Shown here: positions 18,369 to 28,297 of the stretch, in pieces
How positions within the stretch are numbered: position 1 is the stretch's first letter
How the letters are laid out: every line of letters begins with the position of its first letter
Assembly: GCA_021815805.1 (NCBI GenBank)
Contig: JAKAZQ010000006.1
Coordinates: 50,501 to 114,500, forward strand
Direction: 5' to 3'
Source: Pseudomonadota bacterium
GTDB taxonomy: Bacteria; Pseudomonadota; Gammaproteobacteria; Burkholderiales; Burkholderiaceae_C
DNA length: 64,000 nt
Notes under the pieces: generated by a model
What the model saw: only the letters and a program-made list of their open reading frames with translations
What the model was told of the DNA's origin: nothing
The model's database searches: none
Made by a program: the position numbers and the translations under genes

Positions 18369-19415
18369 TCAGGAACGCGGCTGCAGCAGCTTGCCGTCGC
18401 GCAGGCCGGCCAGCCGCAGGTGGTAGCCGATGGGCAGCAGGCGCAGCGCGTAGCGTCCTTCCACGGCGCCCCAGATGCCGCGCGGGAACAGCAGCGCGAA
18501 GCCGATCGCCAGCACCCCGAGCCCGATCAGGTAGAGCACCCCGGTGGCGCCGAACCAGGTCTCGGCGGCGAAGAACAGCACGGCGCCGATGATCGGGCCC
18601 TCGAAGGTTCCCAGGCCGCCGACAATGGTCATGAACAGCATGTAGGCCGTCCACTGCGGCCCGAAGAAGGTCGCGGGCTGGTAGGTGATGGAGGTGGCCA
18701 GCCACAGCGCGCCGCCGGCGCCGCAGCCGAGTGCCGACAGGAAGAACAGCACGTGCTTGCTGCGCAGCACGTTCACGCCGATCGACGCCGCCGCGGTCTC
18801 GTCGTCGCGCACGGCCTGCAGCGACGCGCCGACGCGGCTGCGCAGCAGCAGGAACAGCACGCCCAGCAGCAGCACCATCAGGGCCAGCGCCATCCAGTAG
18901 CTGTCGGCGCGACGGATCGCCGGGGCATAGTGGTCGATGCCGAGCAGCGAGGTGCCGGTCTCGCCCTGCACGATGGGATCGATGGTCACCAGCAGGTGCA
19001 GCAATTCGGCCAGCACCCACATGCCGATGGCGAATTCGCCGCCCCCCAGCTTGAGCATCAGCTGCCCCAGCGGCAGCGAAGCGAGGCCGACCAGCAGCAC
19101 CGACACGAGCAGCGCGGCGTACACGTCCATGCCGCCGGCCGACAGGCGCACCAGGAAATAACCGCCCAGTCCGATGAAGGCCTGCTGCCCGATGGACACC
19201 AGACCGCCGTAGCCGGCCAGCGCATTCCACATCGCCGCCAGCAGCACGTAGATGAACAGCGTGGTCAGGCGATCCTGCCACTCCGGGCGCATGAACAGCG
19301 GCCCGAGCGCCAGGCCGAGCACGAGCAGCCCGACCACCGTGACGAAACCCACCGAACGCGGGGTCCAGCGCACCACCTGCGCGCCGCCCAGCCCGCCCTG
19401 CGCTGCCTGCATCAT
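18369..19415 (-). CDS. livM: Branched-chain-type ABC importer permease, LivM
   Basis: 348 residues with about nine hydrophobic segments, and the permease signature region GLVSIGQQAFIGLGGYF plus LQAVRDDETAAASIGVNV (the EAA-like loop contacting the ATPase). ATGA overlap with livH. It is the last gene of a minus-strand operon (unknown protein, livK, livG, livF, livH, livM). Liv/HAAT importers next to aromatic genes often carry aromatic acids rather than leucine, so uptake of a hydroxycinnamate, vanillate or 4-hydroxybenzoate is plausible but inferred. Confidence 0.9.
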   Translation of the reverse strand: MMQAAQGGLGGAQVVRWTPRSVGFVTVVGLLVLGLALGPLFMRPEWQDRLTTLFIYVLLAAMWNALAGYGGLVSIGQQAFIGLGGYFLVRLSAGGMDVYAALLVSVLLVGLASLPLGQLMLKLGGGEFAIGMWVLAELLHLLVTIDPIVQGETGTSLLGIDHYAPAIRRADSYWMALALMVLLLGVLFLLLRSRVGASLQAVRDDETAAASIGVNVLRSKHVLFFLSALGCGAGGALWLATSITYQPATFFGPQWTAYMLFMTIVGGLGTFEGPIIGAVLFFAAETWFGATGVLYLIGLGVLAIGFALLFPRGIWGAVEGRYALRLLPIGYHLRLAGLRDGKLLQPRS

Positions 19416-20329
19416 GCCCCCGCTCCCTGCGTGCGCCCGGCCGCGGTCCGCGCGCGCGGCCAGCGCAGGCGCCAGACCTTCGAATACACCCTGAACACGA
19501 GCACGCCGAGGAACACGCCGTGCCCGGCGATGAGAAAGCCGATGGGGTCGATCTGCGCGCCGATGCTCTGCGAAACCCCCAGCACGATGCCCCCGATCAG
19601 CGTGCCCCACAGCGAGCCCGCGCCACCGATGACCACGGTCTCGAAGGCGAACAGCAGCTGGCCCTGGCCGGCATACGGCGCGAACGTGCCGCGCATGCCG
19701 AGGAACAGCGCGGCGATGGTGATCAGCAGCATCGCGATGGCGGTGGCCGCGGAGTACACCGTGCGCGAGTCGATGCCGATCAGATCCACCGCGTCGGGGT
19801 CCTCGGCGGTGGCGCGGATGGCGCGCCCGATGCCGCTGCGCGACAGCACCAGTTGCAGCGCGCCGAGCACGGCCACCGCGGTGCCGAAGGTCAGCACGTC
19901 GAGCTTGGACACGTACAGGTCGCCGGCAAGCTGCCAGCTGTCGTAGGACAGCGAGCCGATGTTGGGCGCCAGCGAGCGCGTATCGGCGCCGAAGGCCTGG
20001 AACAGCAGGTTGTCGACGACGATGGACAGGCCGAAGGTGGCCAGGATCGGCACCAGCATGCCGCCGCGCAGGCTGCGCTGCAGCAGCAGACGGTTCAGCG
20101 CCCACCCCAGCAGCGCCATCACCGGCATGACCAGCAGCGCGGCCGTCAGCACGCCCATGCCGAAATGCTGGCAGGCGCTGAAGATCAGGTAGCCGGCGAG
20201 GATCGCCAGGCTGCCGTGCGCCAGGTTGACGATGCGCATGACGCCGAACAGGAACGACAGCCCGCTGGCGAGAATGGCGTAGTAGCCGCCGAGCAGCACG
20301 CCCTGGATGATCTGGTTCAGGAATTCCAT
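19412..20329 (-). CDS. livH: Branched-chain-type ABC importer permease, LivH
   Basis: 305 residues, a highly hydrophobic permease. The N-terminus IIQGVLLGGYYAILASGLS and VNLAHGSLAILAGYL are hallmark LivH segments; RAIRATAEDPDAVDLIGID is the cytoplasmic coupling loop. An 18-bp gap separates it from livF and a 4-bp overlap joins it to livM. It forms the heteromeric membrane channel with LivM. Confidence 0.92.
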   Translation of the reverse strand: MEFLNQIIQGVLLGGYYAILASGLSFLFGVMRIVNLAHGSLAILAGYLIFSACQHFGMGVLTAALLVMPVMALLGWALNRLLLQRSLRGGMLVPILATFGLSIVVDNLLFQAFGADTRSLAPNIGSLSYDSWQLAGDLYVSKLDVLTFGTAVAVLGALQLVLSRSGIGRAIRATAEDPDAVDLIGIDSRTVYSAATAIAMLLITIAALFLGMRGTFAPYAGQGQLLFAFETVVIGGAGSLWGTLIGGIVLGVSQSIGAQIDPIGFLIAGHGVFLGVLVFRVYSKVWRLRWPRARTAAGRTQGAGA

Positions 20330-20347
20330 GGAGTCGGGCCCGTCGGG

Positions 20348-21070
20348 TCAGTGCGCGGCCTGCGCCTGGCGCGCCAGGCCGAAGTACGCCTGGGTGATGG
20401 CTTCGCGGCTGAGTTCGTCGCGCCGGCCCTGCAGCACGATGCCGCCCTCGAGCATGCAGATCACCTGCGTGGCGACCTGCAACGCCCGCGTCAGATCCTG
20501 CTCCACCAGCAGCAGCGTGGTGCCGGTGTCGATGAGCCCCTGCAGCGACTGGTACACCTGGTCCACCGCGATCGGCGACAGGCCCAGCGAGATCTCGTCG
20601 AGCAGCAGCAGGCGCGGATTGGTCATCAGCGCGCGGGCGATCGAGGTCGCCTGCTGCTGCCCCCCCGACAGCGTGCCGGCGAGCGCCTTCAGCTTCGGCT
20701 TGAGCTGGGGAAAGGCCTCGAGCACCGACTCCAGGTTCCACGGCCCCTTGCGCGCGCGCATCCCGGCCACGCGCAGGTTGTCCTCGACGCTCATGCCGCT
20801 GAACAGGCGCCGGCCCTCCGGCACCATCGCGATGCCGAGGCCGACGCGGCGCGGCGCGCGCAGCGCGGTGATGTCCTGGCCGTCGAACACGACACGCCCG
20901 GCCGACGCCGCGTGCGCGCCGGCGATGGTGCGCAGCAGCGTGGTCTTGCCCGCGCCGTTGGCGCCGACCAGCGCCAGCACCTGCGACTGCCCGCACTCGA
21001 AGCTGACCGAGCGGACCGCATGCAGCAGCCCGTATCCGGCCTGCAGGTTGTCGATGCGCAGCAAACTCAT
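20348..21070 (-). CDS. livF: Branched-chain-type ABC importer ATPase, LivF
   Basis: 240 residues. Walker A is VGANGAGKTTLLRTI, the ABC signature TLSGGQQQATSIARALM, and Walker B LLLLDEISLGLSP. LQAGYGLLHAVRSVSFECG is the typical LivF start. A 28-bp gap separates it from livG. It energises the importer with LivG. Confidence 0.95.
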   Translation of the reverse strand: MSLLRIDNLQAGYGLLHAVRSVSFECGQSQVLALVGANGAGKTTLLRTIAGAHAASAGRVVFDGQDITALRAPRRVGLGIAMVPEGRRLFSGMSVEDNLRVAGMRARKGPWNLESVLEAFPQLKPKLKALAGTLSGGQQQATSIARALMTNPRLLLLDEISLGLSPIAVDQVYQSLQGLIDTGTTLLLVEQDLTRALQVATQVICMLEGGIVLQGRRDELSREAITQAYFGLARQAQAAH

Positions 21071-21098
21071 GGAAATCCTTTTCCCGCGTGTCGCGTGC

Positions 21099-21857
21099 TC
21101 ACATGGACACGCTGCCGAGGTACGCCTCGATCACCGCCGGGTCCTTCATGACCGCCTGCGGATCGCCGTCGGCGATGATGCGCCCGGACTCCATGCACAC
21201 CAGGCGTCGCACCACCTGCAGCAGCACGTGCACGATGTGTTCGATCCAGACGATGGTCACGCCTCCGGCGAGAATCTCGCGGATGATGCCGACCAGCTCC
21301 AGCGCCTCGCCGTCCGTCAGCCCGCCGCCGATTTCATCCAGCAGCAGCACCTGCGGGTCGGTGGCCAGCGCGCGCGCCATCTCCAGGCGCTTGCGATCCA
21401 GCAGCCCGAGCGTGTCGGCACGCCGGTTCGCGACCTCGAGCATGCCGCACAGGCGCAGCGAGCGCAGGCACAGCTCGTGCGCCCGCTCGCCCGACGCGCC
21501 GGCGCCCACCGCCGCGGCCACGTGCAGGTTCTCGAACACCGTCATGCCGCCGAACGGACGCGGCACCTGGTGCGAACGCGCCACGCCCAGCCGGCAGCGA
21601 GCCGCCGCGTCGAGCGCCGTGACGTCGCGGCCGTCGTAGCGCACGCGACCCTCGCTGGGCGGGTAGGCGCCCGACAGCACGTTGAACAGGGTCGTCTTGC
21701 CGGCCCCGTTGGGGCCGACGATGCCCACCGCCTCGGCGCGCCCGACGCACAGGCTCACGTCGTCCAGCACGCGCAGCGCACCGAAGCTGCGGCTGACCCG
21801 TTCGGCCACCAGCATGGGGGCCGCCGGCGCACCGGCGGCCGGGCTTGCATCATGCAT
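21099..21857 (-). CDS. livG: Branched-chain-type ABC importer ATPase, LivG
   Basis: 252 residues. Walker A is IVGPNGAGKTTLFNVLSG and the Walker B region LLLDEIGGGLTDGEALEL. The usual LSGGQ signature is replaced by LLDRKRLEMARALAT, seen in several Liv-type ATPases. The ATG at 21857 (MHDASPAAG) overlaps the end of livK by 8 bp; a longer start at 21902 would overlap livK by ~50 bp and is less likely. Paired with LivF. Confidence 0.9.
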   Translation of the reverse strand: MHDASPAAGAPAAPMLVAERVSRSFGALRVLDDVSLCVGRAEAVGIVGPNGAGKTTLFNVLSGAYPPSEGRVRYDGRDVTALDAAARCRLGVARSHQVPRPFGGMTVFENLHVAAAVGAGASGERAHELCLRSLRLCGMLEVANRRADTLGLLDRKRLEMARALATDPQVLLLDEIGGGLTDGEALELVGIIREILAGGVTIVWIEHIVHVLLQVVRRLVCMESGRIIADGDPQAVMKDPAVIEAYLGSVSM

Positions 21858-23160
21858 ACGGCAGCAGCCTGGACTGGATCGCCACGCGCGGGTCGTCGGC
21901 ATGCTCCACCGTGGGGAAGCTCAGCGGGAAACGGCTGCCCGGCCGGGACTTGACCCACTGCGAGCCGATGATCGGCGCGGTCGCCACGTTGGGCACGGGA
22001 CCCTTCGGGAAATTGATGCGCCCGACCGTGGTCACGGTGTCGAGCACCTTCATCGCCGCGGCGACCTTCGCCTTGTCCTTCGGCGCCCCGCTGGCCTTGA
22101 GGGCCGCGAAGCCGGCGTCGATGAGCGCCAGCGAAGCGCCGAGCTGCTGGGTCCACTGCTTGCCGCTGGCCTTCTCGTAGGCGTCGGCGAGCTTGCGCCC
22201 GCCCAGGCCGACCACCGGAGACACGTACGGAAACGCCGGCGACCAGTACGCGCCCGACGAGATCCTGTAGCCGAGTTCGCCGAGCGCCGCGATGTCCGAC
22301 GGGAACAGGCCGAACTTGGCCGGCATGACGATCTTCAGGCGATGCACCAGCCCCTGCTGCGCGGCCTGGCGCAGGAAGGTGATGAAGTCGGGCGGGATCG
22401 GAGCGCCGGTGATGATCTGCACGCCCGCGGCCTTGAAGCGGGAGATCTGCGACGAGAAGTCGGTGGTTCCGTCCTGGTAGGCCCCCGGATCGACGATGGT
22501 GTAGCCGCCCTTCTTCAGCTCCGGCACGAGGTGCGTGCGCAGCGCATTGCCGTCGGCGTCGTTCGGATACAGCACGCCGACCTTCTTGTTGGTGGGCAGC
22601 AGCGCCCAGGTCGCCAGGTACATCCTGGCGAACTGCTCGGTACCGAACGAGAAGTGGTACGTCCACTTGAACGGCGACGGCTCGCCCGGCTTGGCGCCGC
22701 GCCCGAAGTACCACGACTCCCAGGGGTCGACGGTCGACAGGCAGGGCATGCCCGAGGCCTCGCAGGCGTCGGCCACCGGATTCACCACCTCGGGGGTCGA
22801 GGTGGTGAGCATGAGGTCGATCTTGTGGTTGTTGATCAGGTCCTTGGCCAGCTGGCTGGCGCGCGACGGGTCGGACTGGGTGTCACGACCGAGCAGTTCC
22901 ACGGCATAGGTGGTGCCGCCGATGCTCACCCCGCCGGCGGTCTTCCTGCGCACCAGGTCGAGCACGAAGGGATCGCATTCGCCGAAGCCTCCGAGCGGTC
23001 CGGTCAACGGGCTGATGAAGCCGATCTTCAGCGTCGGCCTGCCGGCGGCCATGGCCGCTCCGGGCAGCACCGCCGCGGCGGTCGAGGCACCGGCCAGCGC
23101 GACCAGTTGACGACGCGAGGTGTCCACCTCGGGGTGTGCGGATACAGGCTTGCGGGGCAT
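21850..23160 (-). CDS. Periplasmic substrate-binding protein of the Liv-type importer
   Basis: 436 residues. The N-terminus carries a twin-arginine-like leader, TSRRQLVALAGASTAAAV, ending near AAMAAG. The mature protein begins LKIGFISPLTGPLGGFGECD and has the type-I periplasmic-binding fold (MLTTSTPEVVNPVADACE, VGVLYPNDADGN, FKAAGVQIITGAPIPPDFI). The Tat signal is a little unusual for a solute receptor. Position at the head of livGFHM makes it the receptor; specificity is not readable but aromatic acids are likely from context. Confidence 0.9.
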   Translation of the reverse strand: MPRKPVSAHPEVDTSRRQLVALAGASTAAAVLPGAAMAAGRPTLKIGFISPLTGPLGGFGECDPFVLDLVRRKTAGGVSIGGTTYAVELLGRDTQSDPSRASQLAKDLINNHKIDLMLTTSTPEVVNPVADACEASGMPCLSTVDPWESWYFGRGAKPGEPSPFKWTYHFSFGTEQFARMYLATWALLPTNKKVGVLYPNDADGNALRTHLVPELKKGGYTIVDPGAYQDGTTDFSSQISRFKAAGVQIITGAPIPPDFITFLRQAAQQGLVHRLKIVMPAKFGLFPSDIAALGELGYRISSGAYWSPAFPYVSPVVGLGGRKLADAYEKASGKQWTQQLGASLALIDAGFAALKASGAPKDKAKVAAAMKVLDTVTTVGRINFPKGPVPNVATAPIIGSQWVKSRPGSRFPLSFPTVEHADDPRVAIQSRLLPYA

Positions 23161-23211
23161 CGAGGAGTCTCCAGGTGGTGGAAAAGGCCGGGCCGGACGC
23201 CCCGCCGGATG

Positions 23212-23841
23212 TCAGAACGGGTGCACCCGATGCACGTTGAGAACCGTGCCGCGAGCGCGCTTGCGGGCCTGCACTTGATCGTACAGGTTCACGAACCACG
23301 TGTTGCGCGCCCCCGCCTTCCGGAACAGGCCCGGCCCGATGGCGAACACTTCGGCCTTGCCGGTGTCGCCGCAGGGATTGCCGATCGGGGTCGCGCCCGG
23401 CGGGAAGCTGCAGGTGTCGTTGCTCAGCTGCTGGAGGCAGCGGCCGTTCAGGCCTGCGTGCAGCGCGGGGTTGACGGTGTAAGGGGTGGTGAAGTCGAGC
23501 CACGCCGCCTGCCCTGCCTTGTCGCTGCTCAGGCCGGGATGCGCCGCATCCCGCCGATGGCTGTCGGAGAAGTTGTACAGGTCGTTCAGGCGCCCGCCGA
23601 TAGCGGTGTTCGGCGTGGCCGGCCAGGTGCCGGCCCGGTACCGGTTGATCGACCGGAAGCCCGAGCCCGGGTTGATGTCATGCGACGAGCTGTGGCTTGC
23701 GCCGGGCACGATCACGTCGAACTCGACGCGCTGCGAGCACACCGGGCGGCCGCAGCTGAGCACCGGGTCGAACGGCAGGCAGGCGCCGCGCGGCGGCGCG
23801 CCGAACGCCGGGCGCTGGCGCACGGTGCTTGCATATCGCAT
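23212..23841 (-). CDS. Uncharacterised protein at head of ABC importer operon
   Basis: 209 residues; no family recognised and no obvious signal peptide or membrane segment. It is Cys-containing (ACLPFD, LSCGRPVC, GRCLQQ, DTCSF, NPCGDTG) and rich in Gly/Asn/Arg/Pro, with AAWLDFTTPYTVNPALHAG and GARNTWFVNLYDQVQ. The start at 23841 follows GGAGGA with good spacing; an in-frame ATG upstream at 23859 is possible but overlaps that site. It is 51 bp upstream of livK in the same direction, so it probably shares the transcript. An LTTR-like box lies 162 bp upstream. Confidence 0.6.
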   Translation of the reverse strand: MRYASTVRQRPAFGAPPRGACLPFDPVLSCGRPVCSQRVEFDVIVPGASHSSSHDINPGSGFRSINRYRAGTWPATPNTAIGGRLNDLYNFSDSHRRDAAHPGLSSDKAGQAAWLDFTTPYTVNPALHAGLNGRCLQQLSNDTCSFPPGATPIGNPCGDTGKAEVFAIGPGLFRKAGARNTWFVNLYDQVQARKRARGTVLNVHRVHPF

Positions 23842-24316
23842 GGTCTGGTCCTCCTCCATGGTGCTTGTGCGGACGGGCCAGCGCGCGGGCGCATCGCGCA
23901 ACCCAGCTTGTGCGGGCGCCCTGCGCGCATGCGGCACCGGCATGGTGCGCGAATTATGTTGCGGCGGCGCGCCTTGTCGTAGAGGGCTGCAGGCCTAGCA
24001 GCTATCACGTTTCGATATGAGGGCAAACCCTGTATCGGGCGGCGCCGGGCCGGCTCGCGCGGCCCCCGGCAGGCCTCATGCCGGCCTCATGCCGGACTCC
24101 TGCGCCGTGCACGCCGCCATGTGCTTCACCACGCTCGCCCAGCGCTATGCTGCATCGCAGGCACAGGCTCGGGATCTCGCCGCGCGTCGGTCTGCGCCGG
24201 CCGGGCTGCAAGCCAGGCCGGCGGGAGGCCGGGAACGCGGGCGACGCCGCGGGGCGTGGACATCGTCGGCGCGCCCTCGCCGGCTCCAGCCTCGCCGGCA
24301 GGAACGCAGCACGACC
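23842..24316. other. Long divergent intergenic region with regulatory box and short repeats
   Basis: 475 bp between the importer operon (leftward) and a secreted-protein gene (rightward). It holds an LTTR-like box (24003-24017), the tandem GGCCTCATGCC GGCCTCATGCC near 24072-24093 and several GC hairpins. No credible gene is seen. Confidence 0.7.
24003..24017. promoter_or_regulatory. LysR-type box upstream of ABC importer operon
   Basis: TATCA-N5-CGATA, a T-N11-A dyad with one arm mismatch. The surrounding 21 bp match the box at 33306 at 17 positions in the same orientation. It lies about 160 bp upstream of the first gene of the operon. It is a candidate site for the LysR protein encoded at 33308-34222. 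Confidence 0.55.
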
Positions 24317-25042
24317 ATGAAAAAAGCCCTGCTTCTCGTCCTCTGGCTGGTCTGCTCGATATGCCGGGCCGGCACCGGCTACTACGTCGACGTCGTCAAC
24401 GATACCTCCCGCTCGCTGGTTCTGCAGTTCGACCATGCGTTCGGCTGGTACCCCGACGACTTCGAGGTGCCGCAGGTCCTGCAGCCCTTCGAGAGCAGGG
24501 TGCTGTACACCGAGGACAAGGCCAAGGGAGCTGGTGTCGCCGGCATGCTCGTGACCCACGGTCCCTACGAGGGCAGCCGTATCGAGGTCTGGCAGAACTA
24601 CCGCGGCACCGCGGAGCCGAACCACCGCTCGCGCATGAGCGTGAAAAGCGTGTTCAGCCCCTTCCACCAAGGTCTGTCGGGCGGCCTGCAACTCGAGCAC
24701 GGCGTCGGCACCAACAACTCCAGCATCAGCACCAGCATCCGCGCCACGCAGCAGGGCTTTTTCAACACGGTATACGTGACGCTGGTCTTCAACCGCTTCT
24801 CCGCCGCGGCATCCTGCAAGTCCTTCCACGTCAGCGGGGACATCGCCGGTGGCGAGTGCTACAACTCCGGGCCGGTCATCGTGCGACGCGATGTCGAGAT
24901 TCGTCTGGACACATGCCGGAACCTGTACGGCCCCGATTTCAACATCGAGAATCTGGACGGTCGGCTGGTCTGCGCGCCACCCATGCACGGCGTGCCGCGC
25001 AAGCGCCGCGGCAACCCGCCGAACGCGGCACTCAGTCGCTGA
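24317..25042 (+). CDS. Secreted protein of unknown function
   Basis: 241 residues. Clear signal peptide MKKALLLVLWLVCSICRAG (cleavage near residue 19). The mature domain starts TGYYVDVVNDTSRSLVLQFD, an N-terminal beta-strand pattern with aromatic residues, and has paired cysteines late (AASCKSF, GGECYNSG, DTCRNLYG, LVCAPP), suggesting two disulphides. The end is basic (PRKRRGN). No family recognised. Its 3' end overlaps the convergent aldo/keto reductase gene by 11 bp. Codon usage looks like its neighbours. Confidence 0.7.
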   Translation: MKKALLLVLWLVCSICRAGTGYYVDVVNDTSRSLVLQFDHAFGWYPDDFEVPQVLQPFESRVLYTEDKAKGAGVAGMLVTHGPYEGSRIEVWQNYRGTAEPNHRSRMSVKSVFSPFHQGLSGGLQLEHGVGTNNSSISTSIRATQQGFFNTVYVTLVFNRFSAAASCKSFHVSGDIAGGECYNSGPVIVRRDVEIRLDTCRNLYGPDFNIENLDGRLVCAPPMHGVPRKRRGNPPNAALSR

Positions 25043-26051
25043 ACGACTCGCTGTCGATCTCGGCGAGCGTCGCCGGCGCGTAGCGCGCCCCGCGGACATT
25101 GCCGTCGTGGATCATGTCCCGCAGGCGCTGCAGCGTGGCCGCGTCCAGGCGCAGCTCGAGCGCGGCGAAATCCTCGTCGAGGTGCTGTTCGCGCGTCGTG
25201 CCGGGAATCGCGATCACGTGCTCGCCCTGCGCCAGCAGCCAGGCCAGCGCCAGTTGCGCCGGCGTGGCGCCGAGTTCGGCCGCCAGCGCCTCGAGCGGCG
25301 CCAGCAGTTGCAGGTTCTGCGCGTACGCCGCGGGCGCGAAGCGCGGCATGGCGCGGCGGATGTCCGTCGGCGCCAGGCTGTCGACCTCGCGCAGGCGCGC
25401 GCCGAGGAAGCCGCGCCCGAGCGGGCTGAACGCCACCAGCGCCACGCCGAGTTCACGGCAGGCGTCGAGCATGGCGATTTCCGGATTGCGGGTCCACAGC
25501 GAGTATTCGTTCTGCACCGCGGCGATCGGATGCACCGCATGGGCGCGGCGCAGGCTCGCCGCCGACACCTCGGACAGGCCGATGCTGCGCAGCTTGCCTT
25601 CGCGCACGAGGTCGGCGAGCAGCCCGACGCTGTCCTCCAGCGGCACGCTCTTGTCCCAGCGATGCAGGTAGTACAGGTCGATGACGTCGGTGCGCAGGCG
25701 CCGCAGGCTGTCCTCGCAGTTGCGCCGCAGGGTGTCGGGACGCCCGTCGATCACGCGCTTGCCGTCGACGCCGGCCATGCCGCCCTTGCTCGCCAGGAAG
25801 ATGCGCGAACGATGCGGCGCCAGCACGCGCCCGAGCAGTTCCTCGTTGCTGCCGAAGCCGTACAGCGCCGCGGTATCGAACAACTCGACGCCCAGATCCA
25901 GCGCGCGCAGCAGCAGGCGCCCGGCCTGTTCCGGCGCCGGCGGCACGCCGTAGGCATGGCTGAGGTTCATGCAGCCGAGGCCGATCGGCAGCACCTGCGC
26001 CGGGCCGAGGCTGCGCCGCGCGCCCGCGCGCGCCTGGGTTGCCGGGTTCAT
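25032..26051 (-). CDS. Aldo/keto reductase at the end of the pmd operon
   Basis: 339 residues of AKR fold. It shows LGCMNLSHAYGVPP, ELFDTAALYGFGSNEELLG (catalytic Asp/Tyr), FLASKGG (Lys), DLYYLHRWDKSVPLEDS (His) and AFSPLGRGFLGARL, followed by a GTTREQHLDED cofactor motif. It follows pmdC by 4 bp and so is probably the last gene of the operon. No canonical step of protocatechuate 4,5-cleavage needs an AKR. It may act on aromatic or semialdehyde by-products; this is inference. Confidence 0.85.
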   Translation of the reverse strand: MNPATQARAGARRSLGPAQVLPIGLGCMNLSHAYGVPPAPEQAGRLLLRALDLGVELFDTAALYGFGSNEELLGRVLAPHRSRIFLASKGGMAGVDGKRVIDGRPDTLRRNCEDSLRRLRTDVIDLYYLHRWDKSVPLEDSVGLLADLVREGKLRSIGLSEVSAASLRRAHAVHPIAAVQNEYSLWTRNPEIAMLDACRELGVALVAFSPLGRGFLGARLREVDSLAPTDIRRAMPRFAPAAYAQNLQLLAPLEALAAELGATPAQLALAWLLAQGEHVIAIPGTTREQHLDEDFAALELRLDAATLQRLRDMIHDGNVRGARYAPATLAEIDSESFSD

Positions 26052-26055
26052 GGCG

Positions 26056-27018
26056 TCACTCCACCGCCGCGAGCTGCCGCTCCAGGCGGTCCAGCACGCG
26101 GTAGCACGACAGCACCTGCGCGACGCTGGCGTTGGGTTCGCGGCCTTCGCGAATGGCGGCGAAGAACTCGCGATCCTGCAGCTCGATGCCGTTCATCGAA
26201 ACGTCGACCTTGCTGACGTCGATGGCCTGGTCCTTGCCGTCGACCAGGTCGTCGTAGCGGGCGATGTAGGTTCCGTTGTCGCAGATGTAGCGGAAGAAAG
26301 TGCCCAGCGGGCCGTCGTTGTTGAACGACAGCGAGAGCGTGCAGATGGCGCCGCTGCTGCTCTTGAGCTGGATGCTCATGTCCATGGCGATGCCCAGTTC
26401 CGGATGCTTCGGCCCCTGCACCGCGTGCGCCTGCACGATCTCGCCGCCGGCCTGCCAGGCGAACAGATCCACGGTGTGCGCGGCGTGGTGCCACAGCAGG
26501 TGGTCGGTCCAGCTGCGCGGCTGGCCCAGCGCGTTCATGTTGGTGCGCCGGAAAAAGTAGGTCTGCACGTCCATCTGCTGCACCCGCAGCTCGCCGGCGG
26601 CGATGCGCCGGTGCACCCACTGGTGGCTGGGGTTGAAGCGCCGCGTGTGGCCGACCATCGCCACCAGCCCGCTGCGCTTTTGCGCGTCGGCCACCGCCTG
26701 CGCCTGCTCCAGGCTGTCGGCCAGCGGGATCTCGACCTCCACATGCTTGCCGGCGCGCAGGCACTGCATGGCCTGGGTGGCGTGCATCTGCGTCGGGGTG
26801 CACAGGATCACCGCGTCGAGTTCGGGCAGCGACAGGCTTTGCGCCAGCTCGGTGGTGACATGGCGCACGCCGTATTTCTCGGCCACGCCGCGCGTCTTGT
26901 CGAGCTCGCGCCCGACCAGCGACACCACCTCCACGCCGTCGATGTTGCGCATCGCGTCCAGGTGCTTGATGCCGAAGGCGCCGGCGCCGGCCAGCGCGAC
27001 CTTGATGGACTGGGTCAT
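26056..27018 (-). CDS. pmdC: 4-carboxy-2-hydroxymuconate-6-semialdehyde dehydrogenase
   Basis: 320 residues, GFO/IDH/MocA fold like LigC. It oxidises the hemiacetal form of the ring-cleavage product to 2-pyrone-4,6-dicarboxylate with NAD(P). N-terminal Rossmann motif VALAGAGAFGIKHLDAM (residues 7-23); LCTPTQMHATQAMQCL and GKHVEVEIPLADSLEQA follow; HHAAHTVDLFAWQAGG lies in the substrate domain. The stop of pmdB is directly adjacent (pmdB 27019, pmdC start 27018). Order and sequence match the Comamonas pmd cluster. Confidence 0.95.
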   Translation of the reverse strand: MTQSIKVALAGAGAFGIKHLDAMRNIDGVEVVSLVGRELDKTRGVAEKYGVRHVTTELAQSLSLPELDAVILCTPTQMHATQAMQCLRAGKHVEVEIPLADSLEQAQAVADAQKRSGLVAMVGHTRRFNPSHQWVHRRIAAGELRVQQMDVQTYFFRRTNMNALGQPRSWTDHLLWHHAAHTVDLFAWQAGGEIVQAHAVQGPKHPELGIAMDMSIQLKSSSGAICTLSLSFNNDGPLGTFFRYICDNGTYIARYDDLVDGKDQAIDVSKVDVSMNGIELQDREFFAAIREGREPNASVAQVLSCYRVLDRLERQLAAVE

Positions 27019-28286
<1,268 letters not shown>

Positions 28287-28297
28287 GGTCGCCTCGC

